Part shown: one piece after another, positions 46,448-55,276 of the stretch
Position numbering within the stretch: the first letter of the stretch is position 1
Layout of the letters: each line of letters opens with the position of its first letter
NCBI GenBank assembly: GCA_014647935.1
Contig: BMQD01000019.1
Span: 62,001-126,000 of the forward strand
Source of the DNA: Planomonospora parontospora
Lineage (GTDB): Bacteria; Actinomycetota; Actinomycetes; Streptosporangiales; Streptosporangiaceae
Direction: 5' to 3'
Length of the DNA: 64,000 nucleotides
The notes under the pieces: generated by a model
Databases searched by the model: none
What the model was told of the DNA's origin: nothing
Seen by the model: the letters and a program-made list of their open reading frames with translations, nothing else
Made by a program: the position numbers and the translations under genes

Positions 46448-47953
46448 TCAGAAGCCCTGGGCCAGGCGGTAGTAGGCCTGGTTCCAGCGCAGCTCCTTGG
46501 CGAACTGCCGGGAGGTGGTGTCGGCGTCGATGACGAGCAGCTCGACGCCGAGCATGTCGGCGAAGTCGGTGAGCTCCTCGGCGCCGATCGCGGCCGACAG
46601 CACGGTGTGGTGCGGGGCTCCGGCGGTGAGCCAGGCCTCGGCGGAGGTGCGCAGGTCCGGCCGGGGCCGCCACACCGCGCGGGCCACCGGCAGGTTCGGC
46701 AGCGGCGCGGCGGGCTCGACGACGTCGATCTCGTTGGCGACCAGCCGGAACCGCTCGCCCATGTCGGCCAGGCCGACCACCACCGCGGGGCCGGGCTCGG
46801 CGTCGAAGACGAGCCGGACCGGGTCCTCCCGGCCGCCGATGCTCAGCGGGTGGATCTCACACGACGGCGTGCCGGAGGCGATCGTCGGGCAGACCTCCAG
46901 CATGTGCGCGCCGAGGATGAGCTCCTGGCCCGGGTTCAGGTGGTAGGTGTAGTCCTCCATGAACGAGGTGCCGCCGGGCAGGCCCGCCGACATCGTCTTG
47001 AGCGTGCGCAGCAGCACCGAGGTCTTCCAGTCGCCCTCGCCGCCGAAGCCGTACCCGTCGGCCATCAGCCGCTGCACGGCCAGGCCCGGCAGCTGCCGCA
47101 GGCCGCCGAGGTCCTCGAAGTTCGTGGTGAACGCGCCGAACCGGCCCGCCTCCAGGAAGCCGCGCAGGCCCAGCTCGATGCGGGCGGCGTAGCGCAGCGA
47201 GTCGTGGCGCTCGCCGCCGGAGCGCAGCTCGGGCGCGACCTTGTAGACGTCCTCGTACTCGCCGACGAGCACGTCGACCTCGGCGTCGGACGCGGCGTCG
47301 ACGGCGGCGACCAGGTCGTTGACCCCGTAGGTGTTGACCGAGACGCCGAAGCGCCGCTGCGCCTCCACCTTGTCGCCCTCGGTTACGGCCACGTCCCGCA
47401 TGTTGTCGCCGAAGCGGGCCAGCCGGAGCGAGCCGACCTCGGCGCGCCCGGCGGCGGCCCGGGCCCAGGCACCGATCCGGGCCGCGACCGACGGGTCGCC
47501 GACGTGCCCGGCGACGGTCTTGCGGGGCACGCCGAGCCGCGACTGGATGTAACCGAACTCGCGGTCGCCGTGCGCCGCCTGGTTCAGGTTCATGAAGTCC
47601 ATGTCGATGGAGTCCCAGGGCAGCGCCATGTTCGCCTGGGTGTGCAGGTGCAGCAGCGGGGTGCGCAGCGCGTCCAGCCCGGCGATCCACATCTTGGCCG
47701 GGGAGAACGTGTGCATCCAGGCGATGACGCCGATGCAGGCGTCGTCGGCGTTCGCCTCCAGGCAGACCCGGCGGATGGCGTCGGCGTCGGTGAGCACCGG
47801 CTTCCACTCCACCCGGAACGGCACGGCCTCGGCGTCGTTCAGCGCCTGGGCGATCTGCCTGGACTGCTCGGCCACCTGGCGCAGCGTGTCCTCGCCGTAC
47901 AGGCCCTGGCTCCCGGTGAGGAACCAGATCTCGCGGCCGTTGAGGGACTTCAT
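46448..47953 (-). CDS. araA: L-arabinose isomerase
   Basis: 501 residues, the length expected of AraA, from ATG 47953 behind AAGGAG. It begins [21 protein letters not shown] and contains the conserved active-site blocks [43 protein letters not shown] and AHMLEVCP, with metal-ligand Glu and His residues in place. It converts L-arabinose to L-ribulose in the cytoplasm. It is the third gene of an araB-araD-araA run, 26 bases downstream of araD. Confidence 0.98.
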   Translation of the reverse strand: MKSLNGREIWFLTGSQGLYGEDTLRQVAEQSRQIAQALNDAEAVPFRVEWKPVLTDADAIRRVCLEANADDACIGVIAWMHTFSPAKMWIAGLDALRTPLLHLHTQANMALPWDSIDMDFMNLNQAAHGDREFGYIQSRLGVPRKTVAGHVGDPSVAARIGAWARAAAGRAEVGSLRLARFGDNMRDVAVTEGDKVEAQRRFGVSVNTYGVNDLVAAVDAASDAEVDVLVGEYEDVYKVAPELRSGGERHDSLRYAARIELGLRGFLEAGRFGAFTTNFEDLGGLRQLPGLAVQRLMADGYGFGGEGDWKTSVLLRTLKTMSAGLPGGTSFMEDYTYHLNPGQELILGAHMLEVCPTIASGTPSCEIHPLSIGGREDPVRLVFDAEPGPAVVVGLADMGERFRLVANEIDVVEPAAPLPNLPVARAVWRPRPDLRTSAEAWLTAGAPHHTVLSAAIGAEELTDFADMLGVELLVIDADTTSRQFAKELRWNQAYYRLAQGF

Positions 47954-47979
47954 CTGTTCGGACTCCTTGTACATGCGGT

Positions 47980-48663
47980 TCAGCGCTGGCCGTAGACGTT
48001 CTGGTAGCGGTCGTGGAGGCGGTCGATGTCGGCCTGGGCGATCGGCAGCGGCTCGCCGAGCTGGCGGGCGACGTGCACGGTCCGGGCGACGTCCTCGCAC
48101 ATGACGGCGGCCTTCACCGCGGCCCGGGCGTCCTTGCCGATGGTGAACACCCCGTGGTTCTGCATGAGCACCGCCGGGGAGCGGTGGCCCTCCAGCGTGG
48201 CGACGACGCCCTTGCCGATGTCGTCGTTGCCGATCAGCGCGAACGGTCCCACGGGGATCTCCCCGCCGAACTCGTCGGCCATCGCGGTGAGCACGCACGG
48301 GATCGCCTCGCCGCGGGCCGCCCAGGCCGAGGCGTAGGTCGAGTGGGTGTGCACGACGCCGCCGACGTGCGGCATGGCGCGGTAGACGTAGGCGTGCGCG
48401 GCCGTGTCGCTGGACGGGGCGAGGTCGCCGTCGACCAGGTTGCCGTCCAGGTCGCACACCACGATCGACTCGGGCGTCAGGTCGTCGTAGGAGATGCCGC
48501 TGGGCTTGATGACGAACAGGTCCTCGCCGGGCACCCGGCCGGAGACGTTCCCGGCGGTCCAGGCGACGAGGCCGTAGCGGACCAGCTCGTCGTGGAGGCG
48601 GCAGACGGTCTCCCGCAGGGCGGTGACGGCGCTGACGGCGCTGCCGGTGATGGCGGTGGTCAT
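47980..48663 (-). CDS. araD: L-ribulose-5-phosphate 4-epimerase
   Basis: 227 residues from ATG 48663 behind GGGAG. Class II aldolase/epimerase fold: [22 protein letters not shown], the zinc-ligand pair in VVHTHSTYA and the third His in VLMQNHGVF. It turns L-ribulose 5-phosphate into D-xylulose 5-phosphate, the last step before the pentose phosphate pathway. It lies between araB and araA on the same strand, after a 148-base gap filled with GC hexamer repeats. Confidence 0.97.
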   Translation of the reverse strand: MTTAITGSAVSAVTALRETVCRLHDELVRYGLVAWTAGNVSGRVPGEDLFVIKPSGISYDDLTPESIVVCDLDGNLVDGDLAPSSDTAAHAYVYRAMPHVGGVVHTHSTYASAWAARGEAIPCVLTAMADEFGGEIPVGPFALIGNDDIGKGVVATLEGHRSPAVLMQNHGVFTIGKDARAAVKAAVMCEDVARTVHVARQLGEPLPIAQADIDRLHDRYQNVYGQR

Positions 48664-48717
48664 CGGTTCTCCCTGGCCGGCCGCCGAGGCCGGCGCGAAT
48701 CGGTGGAACGGTGGTCG

Positions 48718-48800
48718 GAGGCGCCCGCGGGCGCGGGCCCGGGCACGGGCACGGGCACGGACGCGGGCGCGGGCGCGGGCACGGACGCGGGCACGGACGC
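48718..48800. repeat. GC-rich hexamer repeat between araB and araD
   Basis: Runs of GGGCAC/GGGCGC/GGACGC-like hexamers fill most of the 148-base gap. In the sense of transcription this is C-rich. It separates araB from araD, which elsewhere in the operon are tightly packed. Confidence 0.7.
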
Positions 48801-48811
48801 GGCGGGACGGC

Positions 48812-50512
48812 TCACGCGCCCGCCTCGCCGGCCTCGTTGCGCAGGGCCCGCAGCCGGTGCAGGACGTCGTTGCGGCCGGCACCGGCGGCGCCGGCGGAGT
48901 CCTCGCCCCGGCCGAAGTGGTCGTGCAGGCGGCGGTACTCGGCGTACAGCCGGTCGTAGGCGTCGGCCCGCTCCGGGTCGGGCAGGTAGGCGGCCTCGGT
49001 GCGCTTGCCCATCGCGGCGGCGGCGGCGGTGATGTCGGGGTAGGCCCCGGCGGCGACGGCCGCGTGGATCGCCGAGCCGAGGGCGCAGCCCTGCTCGGAA
49101 CCGATCACCGACAGCGGGCGGCGCAGCACGTCGGCGTAGACCTGCATGAGGAAGCGGTTCTTCAGCAGCCCGCCGGCGACCACGAACTCCCGCACCGGCA
49201 CGCCGGAGGACTCGAACGCCTCCACGATCGTGCGGGCGCCGAAGGCGGTGGCCTCGATGAGCGCCCGGTAGGTGTCCTCGGGCCGGGTGGCGAGCGTCTG
49301 GCCGACGACCACCGCCGACAGGTCGTGGTCGACGAGCACCGACCGGTTGCCGTTGTGCCAGTCCAGCACCACCAGGCCGTGCTGCCCGACCGCCTGCTCG
49401 GCGGCGAGGGCGGCCAGGTGCTCGTGCACCGAGACGCCCTTGCGCTCGGCCTCGCGCTCGTAGGAGCCGGGCACGCAGGTGTCGACGAACCAGCCGAAGA
49501 TGTCGCCGACGGCGGACTGGCCCGCCTCGTAGCCCCACAGCCCCGGCACGATCCCGTCGCGGACCACACCGCACATGCCGGGGACCTCGGCGAGGCTGTC
49601 GGAGGGCATGATGTGGCAGGTCGAGGTGCCCATGATCGCGACCATCTGGCCGGGCCGTACGGCGTCGGCGGCGGCGGCGGTGACGTGCGCGTCGACGTTG
49701 CCGACGGCGACCGCGATGCCCTCGGGGAGTCCGGTCCACCCGGCGGCCGTCGCGGACAGCGTGCCCGCGAGGCCGCCGAGCGGCACCGGTTCCGGGCCGA
49801 GCTTGCCGGTGAGACCGGCGAGGGCGGGATTCAGCTCGGCCAGGAAGTCGTCGGACGGGTAGGTCCCGTCCTGGCGGATCGCCTTGTAGCCGGCCGTGCA
49901 GACGTTGCGGGTCTGCACGCCGGTCAGCTGCCAGACGATCCAGTCCGCGGCCTCGATCCAGTGGTCGGCGGCGGCGTAGACCTCGGGGTCCTCCTCCAGC
50001 ACCTGCAGCGCCTTGGCGAACTGCCACTCCGAGGAGATCTTCCCGCCGTAGCGGGGCAGCCAGGTCTCGCCCCGCTTGGCCGCGGCGGCGTTGATCCGGT
50101 CGGCGTGCGGCTGGGCGGCGTGGTGCTTCCAGAGCTTCGGCCAGGCGTGCGGCCGGGCCGCCAGGCCCTCGGTCTCGCACAGGGGGGTGCCGTCGGTGGT
50201 GGCCGGCAGCACCGTGCAGGCGGTGAAGTCGGTGCCGATGCCGACGACCTGCGCCGGGGAGATCCCAGCGGCGATGATCGCCTCCGGCACGGCGGTGCGC
50301 AGGACCTCGCGCCAGTCCTCGGGCGACTGCAGCGCCCAGTCCGGCCCCAGCCGCACGTCCGTGCCGGGCAGCCGGTCGTCGATCACCCGGTGGGGGTACT
50401 CGTGCACGGCGCTGCCCAGCTCGGCGCCGTCGGCGACCCGGACCACCACGGCGCGGCCGGACAGCGTGCCGAAGTCGACGCCGACCACGTATCGGTCGCT
50501 GTTAGCGTTCAC
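48812..50512 (-). CDS. araB: ribulokinase
   Basis: 566 residues, typical for AraB, with the FGGY-kinase opening YVVGVDFGTLSGRAVVVRV, GIGTDFTACTVLP, GNVDAHVTAAAADAV and the C-terminal VVAGGLLKNRFLMQVYADVL. It phosphorylates L-ribulose with ATP. GTG 50512 is preceded by GGAGAGA. The first codons (GTG AAC GCT AAC) are at the same time one copy of the operator GTTAGCGTTCAC on the other strand, so a repressor could block this start region directly. It follows the second permease gene by 53 bases. Confidence 0.97.
   Translation of the reverse strand: MNANSDRYVVGVDFGTLSGRAVVVRVADGAELGSAVHEYPHRVIDDRLPGTDVRLGPDWALQSPEDWREVLRTAVPEAIIAAGISPAQVVGIGTDFTACTVLPATTDGTPLCETEGLAARPHAWPKLWKHHAAQPHADRINAAAAKRGETWLPRYGGKISSEWQFAKALQVLEEDPEVYAAADHWIEAADWIVWQLTGVQTRNVCTAGYKAIRQDGTYPSDDFLAELNPALAGLTGKLGPEPVPLGGLAGTLSATAAGWTGLPEGIAVAVGNVDAHVTAAAADAVRPGQMVAIMGTSTCHIMPSDSLAEVPGMCGVVRDGIVPGLWGYEAGQSAVGDIFGWFVDTCVPGSYEREAERKGVSVHEHLAALAAEQAVGQHGLVVLDWHNGNRSVLVDHDLSAVVVGQTLATRPEDTYRALIEATAFGARTIVEAFESSGVPVREFVVAGGLLKNRFLMQVYADVLRRPLSVIGSEQGCALGSAIHAAVAAGAYPDITAAAAAMGKRTEAAYLPDPERADAYDRLYAEYRRLHDHFGRGEDSAGAAGAGRNDVLHRLRALRNEAGEAGA
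50501..50512. promoter_or_regulatory. LacI-type operator copy 1, over the araB start
   Basis: GTTAGCGTTCAC, identical to the sites near 56357 and 56492. It ends exactly at the araB start codon and thus also codes for the first residues. Confidence 0.75.
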
Positions 50513-50565
50513 ACTCTCTCCTGGTTCGGAAGGATTCACGAGGTACGGCTCCGCGGGGGGACGGG

Positions 50566-51564
50566 TCACGCCCGGCGCGCGGAGATGAGGCGCTGGAGCA
50601 GGATGAAGGCGAAGAGCAGCAGCCCGATGAAGATCTTGGTCCACCAGGAGCTGAGGGTGCCCTCGAAGCTGATGATCGTCTGGATCAGGCCGAGCACGAG
50701 CACCCCGAGGACGGTGCCCGCGAGGTAGCCGGACCCGCCGGTCAGCAGGGTGCCGCCGATGACGACCGCGGCGATCGCGTCCAGTTCCATGCCGAGCGCG
50801 TTGAGACCGTACCCGGAGAGAGTGTAGAGCGAGAACAGCACGCCGCCGAGCGCGGAGCAGAAGCCGCTGATCGTGTAGACCGCGATCTTCGTCCTGGCCA
50901 CGGGCAGGCCCATGAGCAGCGCCGACTGCTCGCTGCCGCCGATCGCGTAGACGTTGCGGCCCAGGCGGGTGTAGTGCAGCACGTACGCCGCCGCGCCCGC
51001 CACCGCCACCGCGATCAGGACGCTCACCGAGACGGCCATCTCACCCGGCAGCGCGATCCGCGCCTGGGCGACGGCCGTGTAGGCCGGATCGGTGATCGAG
51101 ATCGAGTCGGTGCCGATCACGTAGCACAGGCCGCGGGCCAGGAACATGCCGGCCAGCGTGACGATGAACGGCTGGATGTCGAAGTAGTGGATGATGCAGC
51201 CCATCGCCAGGCCGAGCGCCGAGCCGATGAGCAGCACCAGCGGGACCACCAGCAGCGGCGGCCAGCCGCCGTCCGTCATGAGGCTCGCCGAGACCATCGT
51301 GGACAGCGCGACGACCGCGCCGACCGACAGGTCGATGCCGCCGGTGAGGATCACGAAGGTCATGCCGACCGCGACCACGAGCAGGAAGGCGTTGTCGATG
51401 AAGACGTTGAGCACGACCTGCCCGCTGGCGAACCCCGTGTAGCGCACGCCTCCGGCGACGAACATCGCCGCCAGCAGGCCGGCCGTCGCCAGGACGGGGA
51501 TGTAGGCGCTCCGGAGGCGGCCGGGCAGCCGCAGCCGGGCGGAGGTCAGGATGCCCGAGCTCAT
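50566..51564 (-). CDS. sugar ABC permease 2 (YjfF-like)
   Basis: 332 residues, about nine hydrophobic segments, with the branched-sugar permease signatures LTGGIDLSVGAVVALSTM and ELDAIAAVVIGGTLLTGG. ATG 51564 has GGAGGTG upstream and overlaps the previous permease stop as ATGA. It should form the membrane channel with the other permease. In the YtfQRT-YjfF type of importer these proteins take up galactofuranose or arabinose; the araBDA genes downstream make L-arabinose the likely substrate. Confidence 0.95.
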   Translation of the reverse strand: MSSGILTSARLRLPGRLRSAYIPVLATAGLLAAMFVAGGVRYTGFASGQVVLNVFIDNAFLLVVAVGMTFVILTGGIDLSVGAVVALSTMVSASLMTDGGWPPLLVVPLVLLIGSALGLAMGCIIHYFDIQPFIVTLAGMFLARGLCYVIGTDSISITDPAYTAVAQARIALPGEMAVSVSVLIAVAVAGAAAYVLHYTRLGRNVYAIGGSEQSALLMGLPVARTKIAVYTISGFCSALGGVLFSLYTLSGYGLNALGMELDAIAAVVIGGTLLTGGSGYLAGTVLGVLVLGLIQTIISFEGTLSSWWTKIFIGLLLFAFILLQRLISARRA

Positions 51565-52613
51565 GCCGGCACCTCCACCTTCTCGTCGTCGGTGGCCTGG
51601 GGCGCGGCCGGTCGGCGGCGCCCGCGGCGCTGGAAGACCTTCTCGCGGAAGGCGGGGGACTGCACCAGGCACACGACGGTCACCACGAGCGCCTTGAACA
51701 GCAGGGTGGTCTCCGGCGGGATGCCGATCGAGTAGATCGTGGTGGTCAGCGTCTGGATGACCAGCGCGCCGAGCACGGTGCCGCCGAGCGAGAACCGGCC
51801 GCCCATCAGGGAGGTGCCGCCGATCACGACGGCGAGGATGGCGTCGAGCTCGATCCACAGGCCCGCGTTGTTGCCGTCGGCGCTGGAGACGTTGGAGCTG
51901 ATCATCAGTCCGGCGATGCCCGCGCACAGGGCGCAGAAGGCGTAGACCGCCACGGTCAGCCCGCGCGAGCGGATGCCCGCCAGCCGGCTCGCCGTGGCGT
52001 TGCCGCCGATGGACTCCACCAGCATCCCCAGGGCCAGGCGGCGGGTGAGGAACGCGGTGAGCGCCAGCACGGCCAGCACGATGAGGATGCTGAACGGGAG
52101 CGTCAGCCAGTAGCCGCCGCCGATGAGCTTGTAGGAGGCGCTGTTGACGGTGACGATCTGGCCGTCGGTGATCAGCTGGGCGAGACCGCGCCCGGCGACC
52201 ATGATGATCAGCGTCGCGATGATCGGCTGGATGCCGATGCCGGCGACCAGGAACCCGTTCCAGGCGCCCAGCACCAGGGCGAGGCCCAGGGCCAGCCCGA
52301 CGGCGGTCAGCACGCCGCCCACGTCGTTCTGGTCGGGCAGGCCGCTGATGTGCAGGCAGGCCAGGGCGCCGGAGATGGCCACGACCGAGCCGACCGACAG
52401 GTCGATGCCGCCGGTGGCGATGACGAGCGTCATGCCGATCGCCACCAGGATCAGCGGCGCGCCGAAGCGGAAGATGTCGATGAGGCTGCCGTAGAGGTGG
52501 CCGTCCTTCATCTCGATGGACAGGAAGCCCGGCGTGAACGCCACGTTGGCGGCCAGCAGCAGGAGCAGGACGGCGGCCGGCCAGAAGAGGCGGTGCCTGA
52601 CGAGCGCGGTCAT
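51561..52613 (-). CDS. sugar ABC permease 1 (YtfT-like)
   Basis: 350 residues with a family-typical hydrophobic profile and IATGGIDLSVGSVVAISGA and ELDAILAVVIGGTSLMGG signatures. The C-terminal 35 residues are a hydrophilic Arg-rich tail. The ATG overlaps the ATPase gene stop as ATGA. Acts with the adjacent permease, ATPase and binding protein as a high-affinity sugar importer. Confidence 0.95.
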   Translation of the reverse strand: MTALVRHRLFWPAAVLLLLLAANVAFTPGFLSIEMKDGHLYGSLIDIFRFGAPLILVAIGMTLVIATGGIDLSVGSVVAISGALACLHISGLPDQNDVGGVLTAVGLALGLALVLGAWNGFLVAGIGIQPIIATLIIMVAGRGLAQLITDGQIVTVNSASYKLIGGGYWLTLPFSILIVLAVLALTAFLTRRLALGMLVESIGGNATASRLAGIRSRGLTVAVYAFCALCAGIAGLMISSNVSSADGNNAGLWIELDAILAVVIGGTSLMGGRFSLGGTVLGALVIQTLTTTIYSIGIPPETTLLFKALVVTVVCLVQSPAFREKVFQRRGRRRPAAPQATDDEKVEVPA

Positions 52614-54121
52614 GCGCGGCCTCCGCTCGCGATGGTCTCCATGATCACTCCGGTGGTGAGGCCGTCGTCGTTGGGCAGCTCGGCCACCAGCTTCCGGTCC
52701 CGCAGGACGGCGACCTTGTGGCTGAGGCGGAGCACCTCCTCCAGCTCCGCGGAGACGAACAGCACGGCCATGCCGCCGTCGGAGAGCTCGGCGACCAGGC
52801 GCTGGATCTCCGCCTTCGCGCCGACGTCGATGCCGCGGGTGGGTTCGTCCAGGATGAGCAGGCGGGGTTCGAGGATGAGCCAGCGGGCCAGCAGCACCTT
52901 CTGCTGGTTGCCGCCGCTGAGGTTGCGGACCAGCTGCTCGGGGTCGGCCGGGCGGATGTTCAGCGCGGCGACGTACTTGTCGACCAGCTCGTCCTGGGTG
53001 CGCCGGGGGATCGGCCGGTGCCAGCCGCGCATCGCCTGCAGCGCCAGCACGATGTTCTCCCGGACGGTGAGGTCGGGGATGAGGCCCTCGGCCCGCCGGT
53101 TCTCCGAGCAGAACGCGACCCCGCGGTTCATCGCCAGGCGCGGCGTGCGCAGGGTGACGGGCTCGCCGTCGATCCGGAGCGCGCCGGTGCTCGCGTGGTC
53201 CGCGCCGAACAGCAGGCGGGCGATCTCGGTGCGGCCCGAGCCGAGCAGTCCGGCCAGGCCGACCACCTCGCCCTTGTGCACGGTGAGCGTGAACGGTTCG
53301 ATCGCGCCGCTGCGGCCCAGCGCCTCGGTCTGCACCAGCGGCTCGCTCGTCCGCGCCGGCGGCCTGTCCTCCAGCTTCTCCAGGTCGGCCAGCTCCCGGC
53401 CGATCATCTTGCCGACCAGCTCGACCTGGCCGAGCTCGCTGGTGAGGTACTCCCCCACCAGGCTGCCGTTGCGCAGGATCGTCATCCGGTCGGAGATCTC
53501 GTAGATCTGGTCGAGGAAGTGGGAGACGAACAGGATGGCGATGCCCTCGGCCTTGAGGCGGCGCATCACCCGGAAGAGCTGCTCGACCTCGCCGCTGTCG
53601 AGGCTGGAGGTGGGTTCGTCGAGGATGAGCACCCGGGCGGAGATGTCGACCGCGCGGGCGATGGCCACCATCTGCTGGACGGCCAGGGAGTAGGAGGACA
53701 GCGGTGCCGAGACGTCGATGTGCAGGTCGAGCCCGGCGAGCAGCTCGGCGGCGCGCCGCCGCATCCGCTTCCACTGGATCCGGCCCAGGCGGCGCGGCTC
53801 GCGGCCGATGAAGATGTTCTCCGCGACCGAGAGGTTCGCGCAGAGGTTGACCTCCTGGTAGACCGTGCTGATCCCGGCCTGCTGCGCCTGGAGGGGGCCG
53901 GCGAAGACGACGTCCTGACCGTTCAGGGTGATCCGGCCGCCGTCGATGTCGTAGACGCCGGTGAGCACCTTGATGAGGGTCGACTTGCCTGCGCCGTTCT
54001 CCCCCATCAGCGCGTGCACCTCTCCGGGGAGGAGCCGGAAGTCGACGCCGGACAGCGCCTTCACGCCGGGGAACTCCTTGCAGATCCCGCTCATCTGCAG
54101 GATCGGGGCGGGGGGTGCCAT
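52610..54121 (-). CDS. sugar ABC ATP-binding protein, two NBDs (YtfR-like)
   Basis: 503 residues with two tandem ABC domains. The first has Walker A GENGAGKST, a signature-like SLAVQQMVAIARA and Walker B VLILDEPTSSLD. The second has a degenerate Walker A GLLGSGRTE but a good signature LSGGNQQKVLLARWL and LLILDEPTRGIDVG. This is the normal make-up of monosaccharide importers of the RbsA/AraG/YtfR type. It is coupled to the permease gene by overlap. Confidence 0.97.
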   Translation of the reverse strand: MAPPAPILQMSGICKEFPGVKALSGVDFRLLPGEVHALMGENGAGKSTLIKVLTGVYDIDGGRITLNGQDVVFAGPLQAQQAGISTVYQEVNLCANLSVAENIFIGREPRRLGRIQWKRMRRRAAELLAGLDLHIDVSAPLSSYSLAVQQMVAIARAVDISARVLILDEPTSSLDSGEVEQLFRVMRRLKAEGIAILFVSHFLDQIYEISDRMTILRNGSLVGEYLTSELGQVELVGKMIGRELADLEKLEDRPPARTSEPLVQTEALGRSGAIEPFTLTVHKGEVVGLAGLLGSGRTEIARLLFGADHASTGALRIDGEPVTLRTPRLAMNRGVAFCSENRRAEGLIPDLTVRENIVLALQAMRGWHRPIPRRTQDELVDKYVAALNIRPADPEQLVRNLSGGNQQKVLLARWLILEPRLLILDEPTRGIDVGAKAEIQRLVAELSDGGMAVLFVSAELEEVLRLSHKVAVLRDRKLVAELPNDDGLTTGVIMETIASGGRA

Positions 54122-54190
54122 TGCGGCGTCCCTTTCCTTCGGGGAGACGGGCCGCTCGCGGAGTGCGAGTCCGCAAGCGGCCCGGTCCGG

Positions 54191-55183
54191 TCAGTACGGG
54201 CGGGTGGGCAGGGCGGCCTTCGCCTGCTCGGGGGTGAACGTCGTCTCCTCGGTCAGCACGCGCGCGGGCACCTGCTCACCGGCGACGACCTTCTTGGCGA
54301 GGTCCATCAGCTGCGGGCCGAGGATGGGGCTGCACTCGACGATGAAGTTGATCTTCCCGTCGGCGAGCGCCTGCATACCGTCCTTGACCGCGTCGACCGT
54401 GATGATCTTGATGTCCTTGCCGGGGACCTTGCCGGCGCCCTCGATCGCCTCGATGGCGCCCAGGCCCATGTCGTCGTTGTGCGCGTAGAGCACGTCGATG
54501 TCCGGGTTGGACTTCAGGAAGGCCTCCATGACCTCCTTGCCCTTGGCCCGGGTGAAGTCGCCGGTCTGCGAGGCGATCACCTTGAACTTGGACTCGGCCC
54601 CGATGACCTCGGCGAACCCGGCCTTGCGGTCGTTGGCGGGCGCGGAGCCGGTGGTGCCCTGCAGCTCGACGATGTTCACCGTGTCGGTGGAGTCCTTGTA
54701 CTCCTCCACCAGCCACTTGCCGGCCTTGCGGCCCTCCTCGACGAAGTCGGAGCCGAGGAAGGTCTTGTAGAGGCTGGTGTCGGCCGAGTCCACCGCGCGG
54801 TCGGTGAGGATCACCGGGATCTTGGCGGTCTGCGCCTCCTTGAGCACGTTGTCCCAGCCGGACTCCACGACCGGCGAGAAGGCGATGACGTCCACCTTCT
54901 GCTGGATGTAGGAGCGGATCGCCTTGATCTGGTTCTCCTGCTTCTGCTGGGCGTCGGAGAACTTCAGCTCGATCCCGGCGGCCTTGGCCGACTCCTGGAT
55001 GGACTTGGTGTTGGCCGTGCGCCAGCCGCTCTCCGCGCCCACCTGGGCGAAGCCCATGGTGATCTTGCCGTCGTCCGCTCCGCCGGCGGAGGCGGTGGTG
55101 TCGCCGCCGCTTCCGCATCCCGCTGCGGCCATGATGGTGACACCGGCCAGCAGCAGCGCTGACATCCTCTTGAACACGATCAT
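54191..55183 (-). CDS. sugar-binding lipoprotein (YtfQ-like)
   Basis: 330 residues from ATG 55183 behind AGAGG. The lipobox AAAGC places the lipid-anchored Cys at residue 23. The mature protein is a periplasmic-binding-protein type 1 fold: ITMGFAQVGAESGWRTANTKSI, KVDVIAFSPVVESGW, VLYAHNDDMGLGAIEAIEGAG. The opening ITMGFxQxGAESxWRxANT is characteristic of the YtfQ group. It delivers the sugar to the importer from outside the cell. Its leader carries an operator copy and two further palindromes. Confidence 0.96.
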   Translation of the reverse strand: MIVFKRMSALLLAGVTIMAAAGCGSGGDTTASAGGADDGKITMGFAQVGAESGWRTANTKSIQESAKAAGIELKFSDAQQKQENQIKAIRSYIQQKVDVIAFSPVVESGWDNVLKEAQTAKIPVILTDRAVDSADTSLYKTFLGSDFVEEGRKAGKWLVEEYKDSTDTVNIVELQGTTGSAPANDRKAGFAEVIGAESKFKVIASQTGDFTRAKGKEVMEAFLKSNPDIDVLYAHNDDMGLGAIEAIEGAGKVPGKDIKIITVDAVKDGMQALADGKINFIVECSPILGPQLMDLAKKVVAGEQVPARVLTEETTFTPEQAKAALPTRPY

Positions 55184-55195
55184 CGTTCCTCTCTT

Positions 55196-55211
55196 CTCAC
55201 GATCTCGTGAG
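55196..55211. promoter_or_regulatory. leader inverted repeat before the binding-protein gene
   Basis: CTCACGA-TC-TCGTGAG, perfect 7-2-7, 13 bases before the start codon and next to the ribosome binding site. It could form a small hairpin that tunes translation, or be a second regulator site. Confidence 0.45.
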
Positions 55212-55220
55212 CGTGTTTCC

Positions 55221-55232
55221 GTTAGCGCTAAC
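55221..55232. promoter_or_regulatory. LacI-type operator copy 2, before the importer operon
   Basis: GTTAGCGCTAAC, the fully symmetric version of the 12-mer. Position in the leader or promoter of the binding-protein gene fits repression of the whole operon. Confidence 0.8.
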
Positions 55233-55235
55233 ATC

Positions 55236-55247
55236 ACGTCGCGACGT
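55236..55247. promoter_or_regulatory. second palindrome in the importer promoter region
   Basis: ACGTCGCGACGT, perfect 12-bp palindrome three bases from the LacI-type operator. A binding site for another regulator is possible. Confidence 0.4.
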
Positions 55248-55276
55248 CACCCCCGATCCCTTCGCGACGGGCTTTC

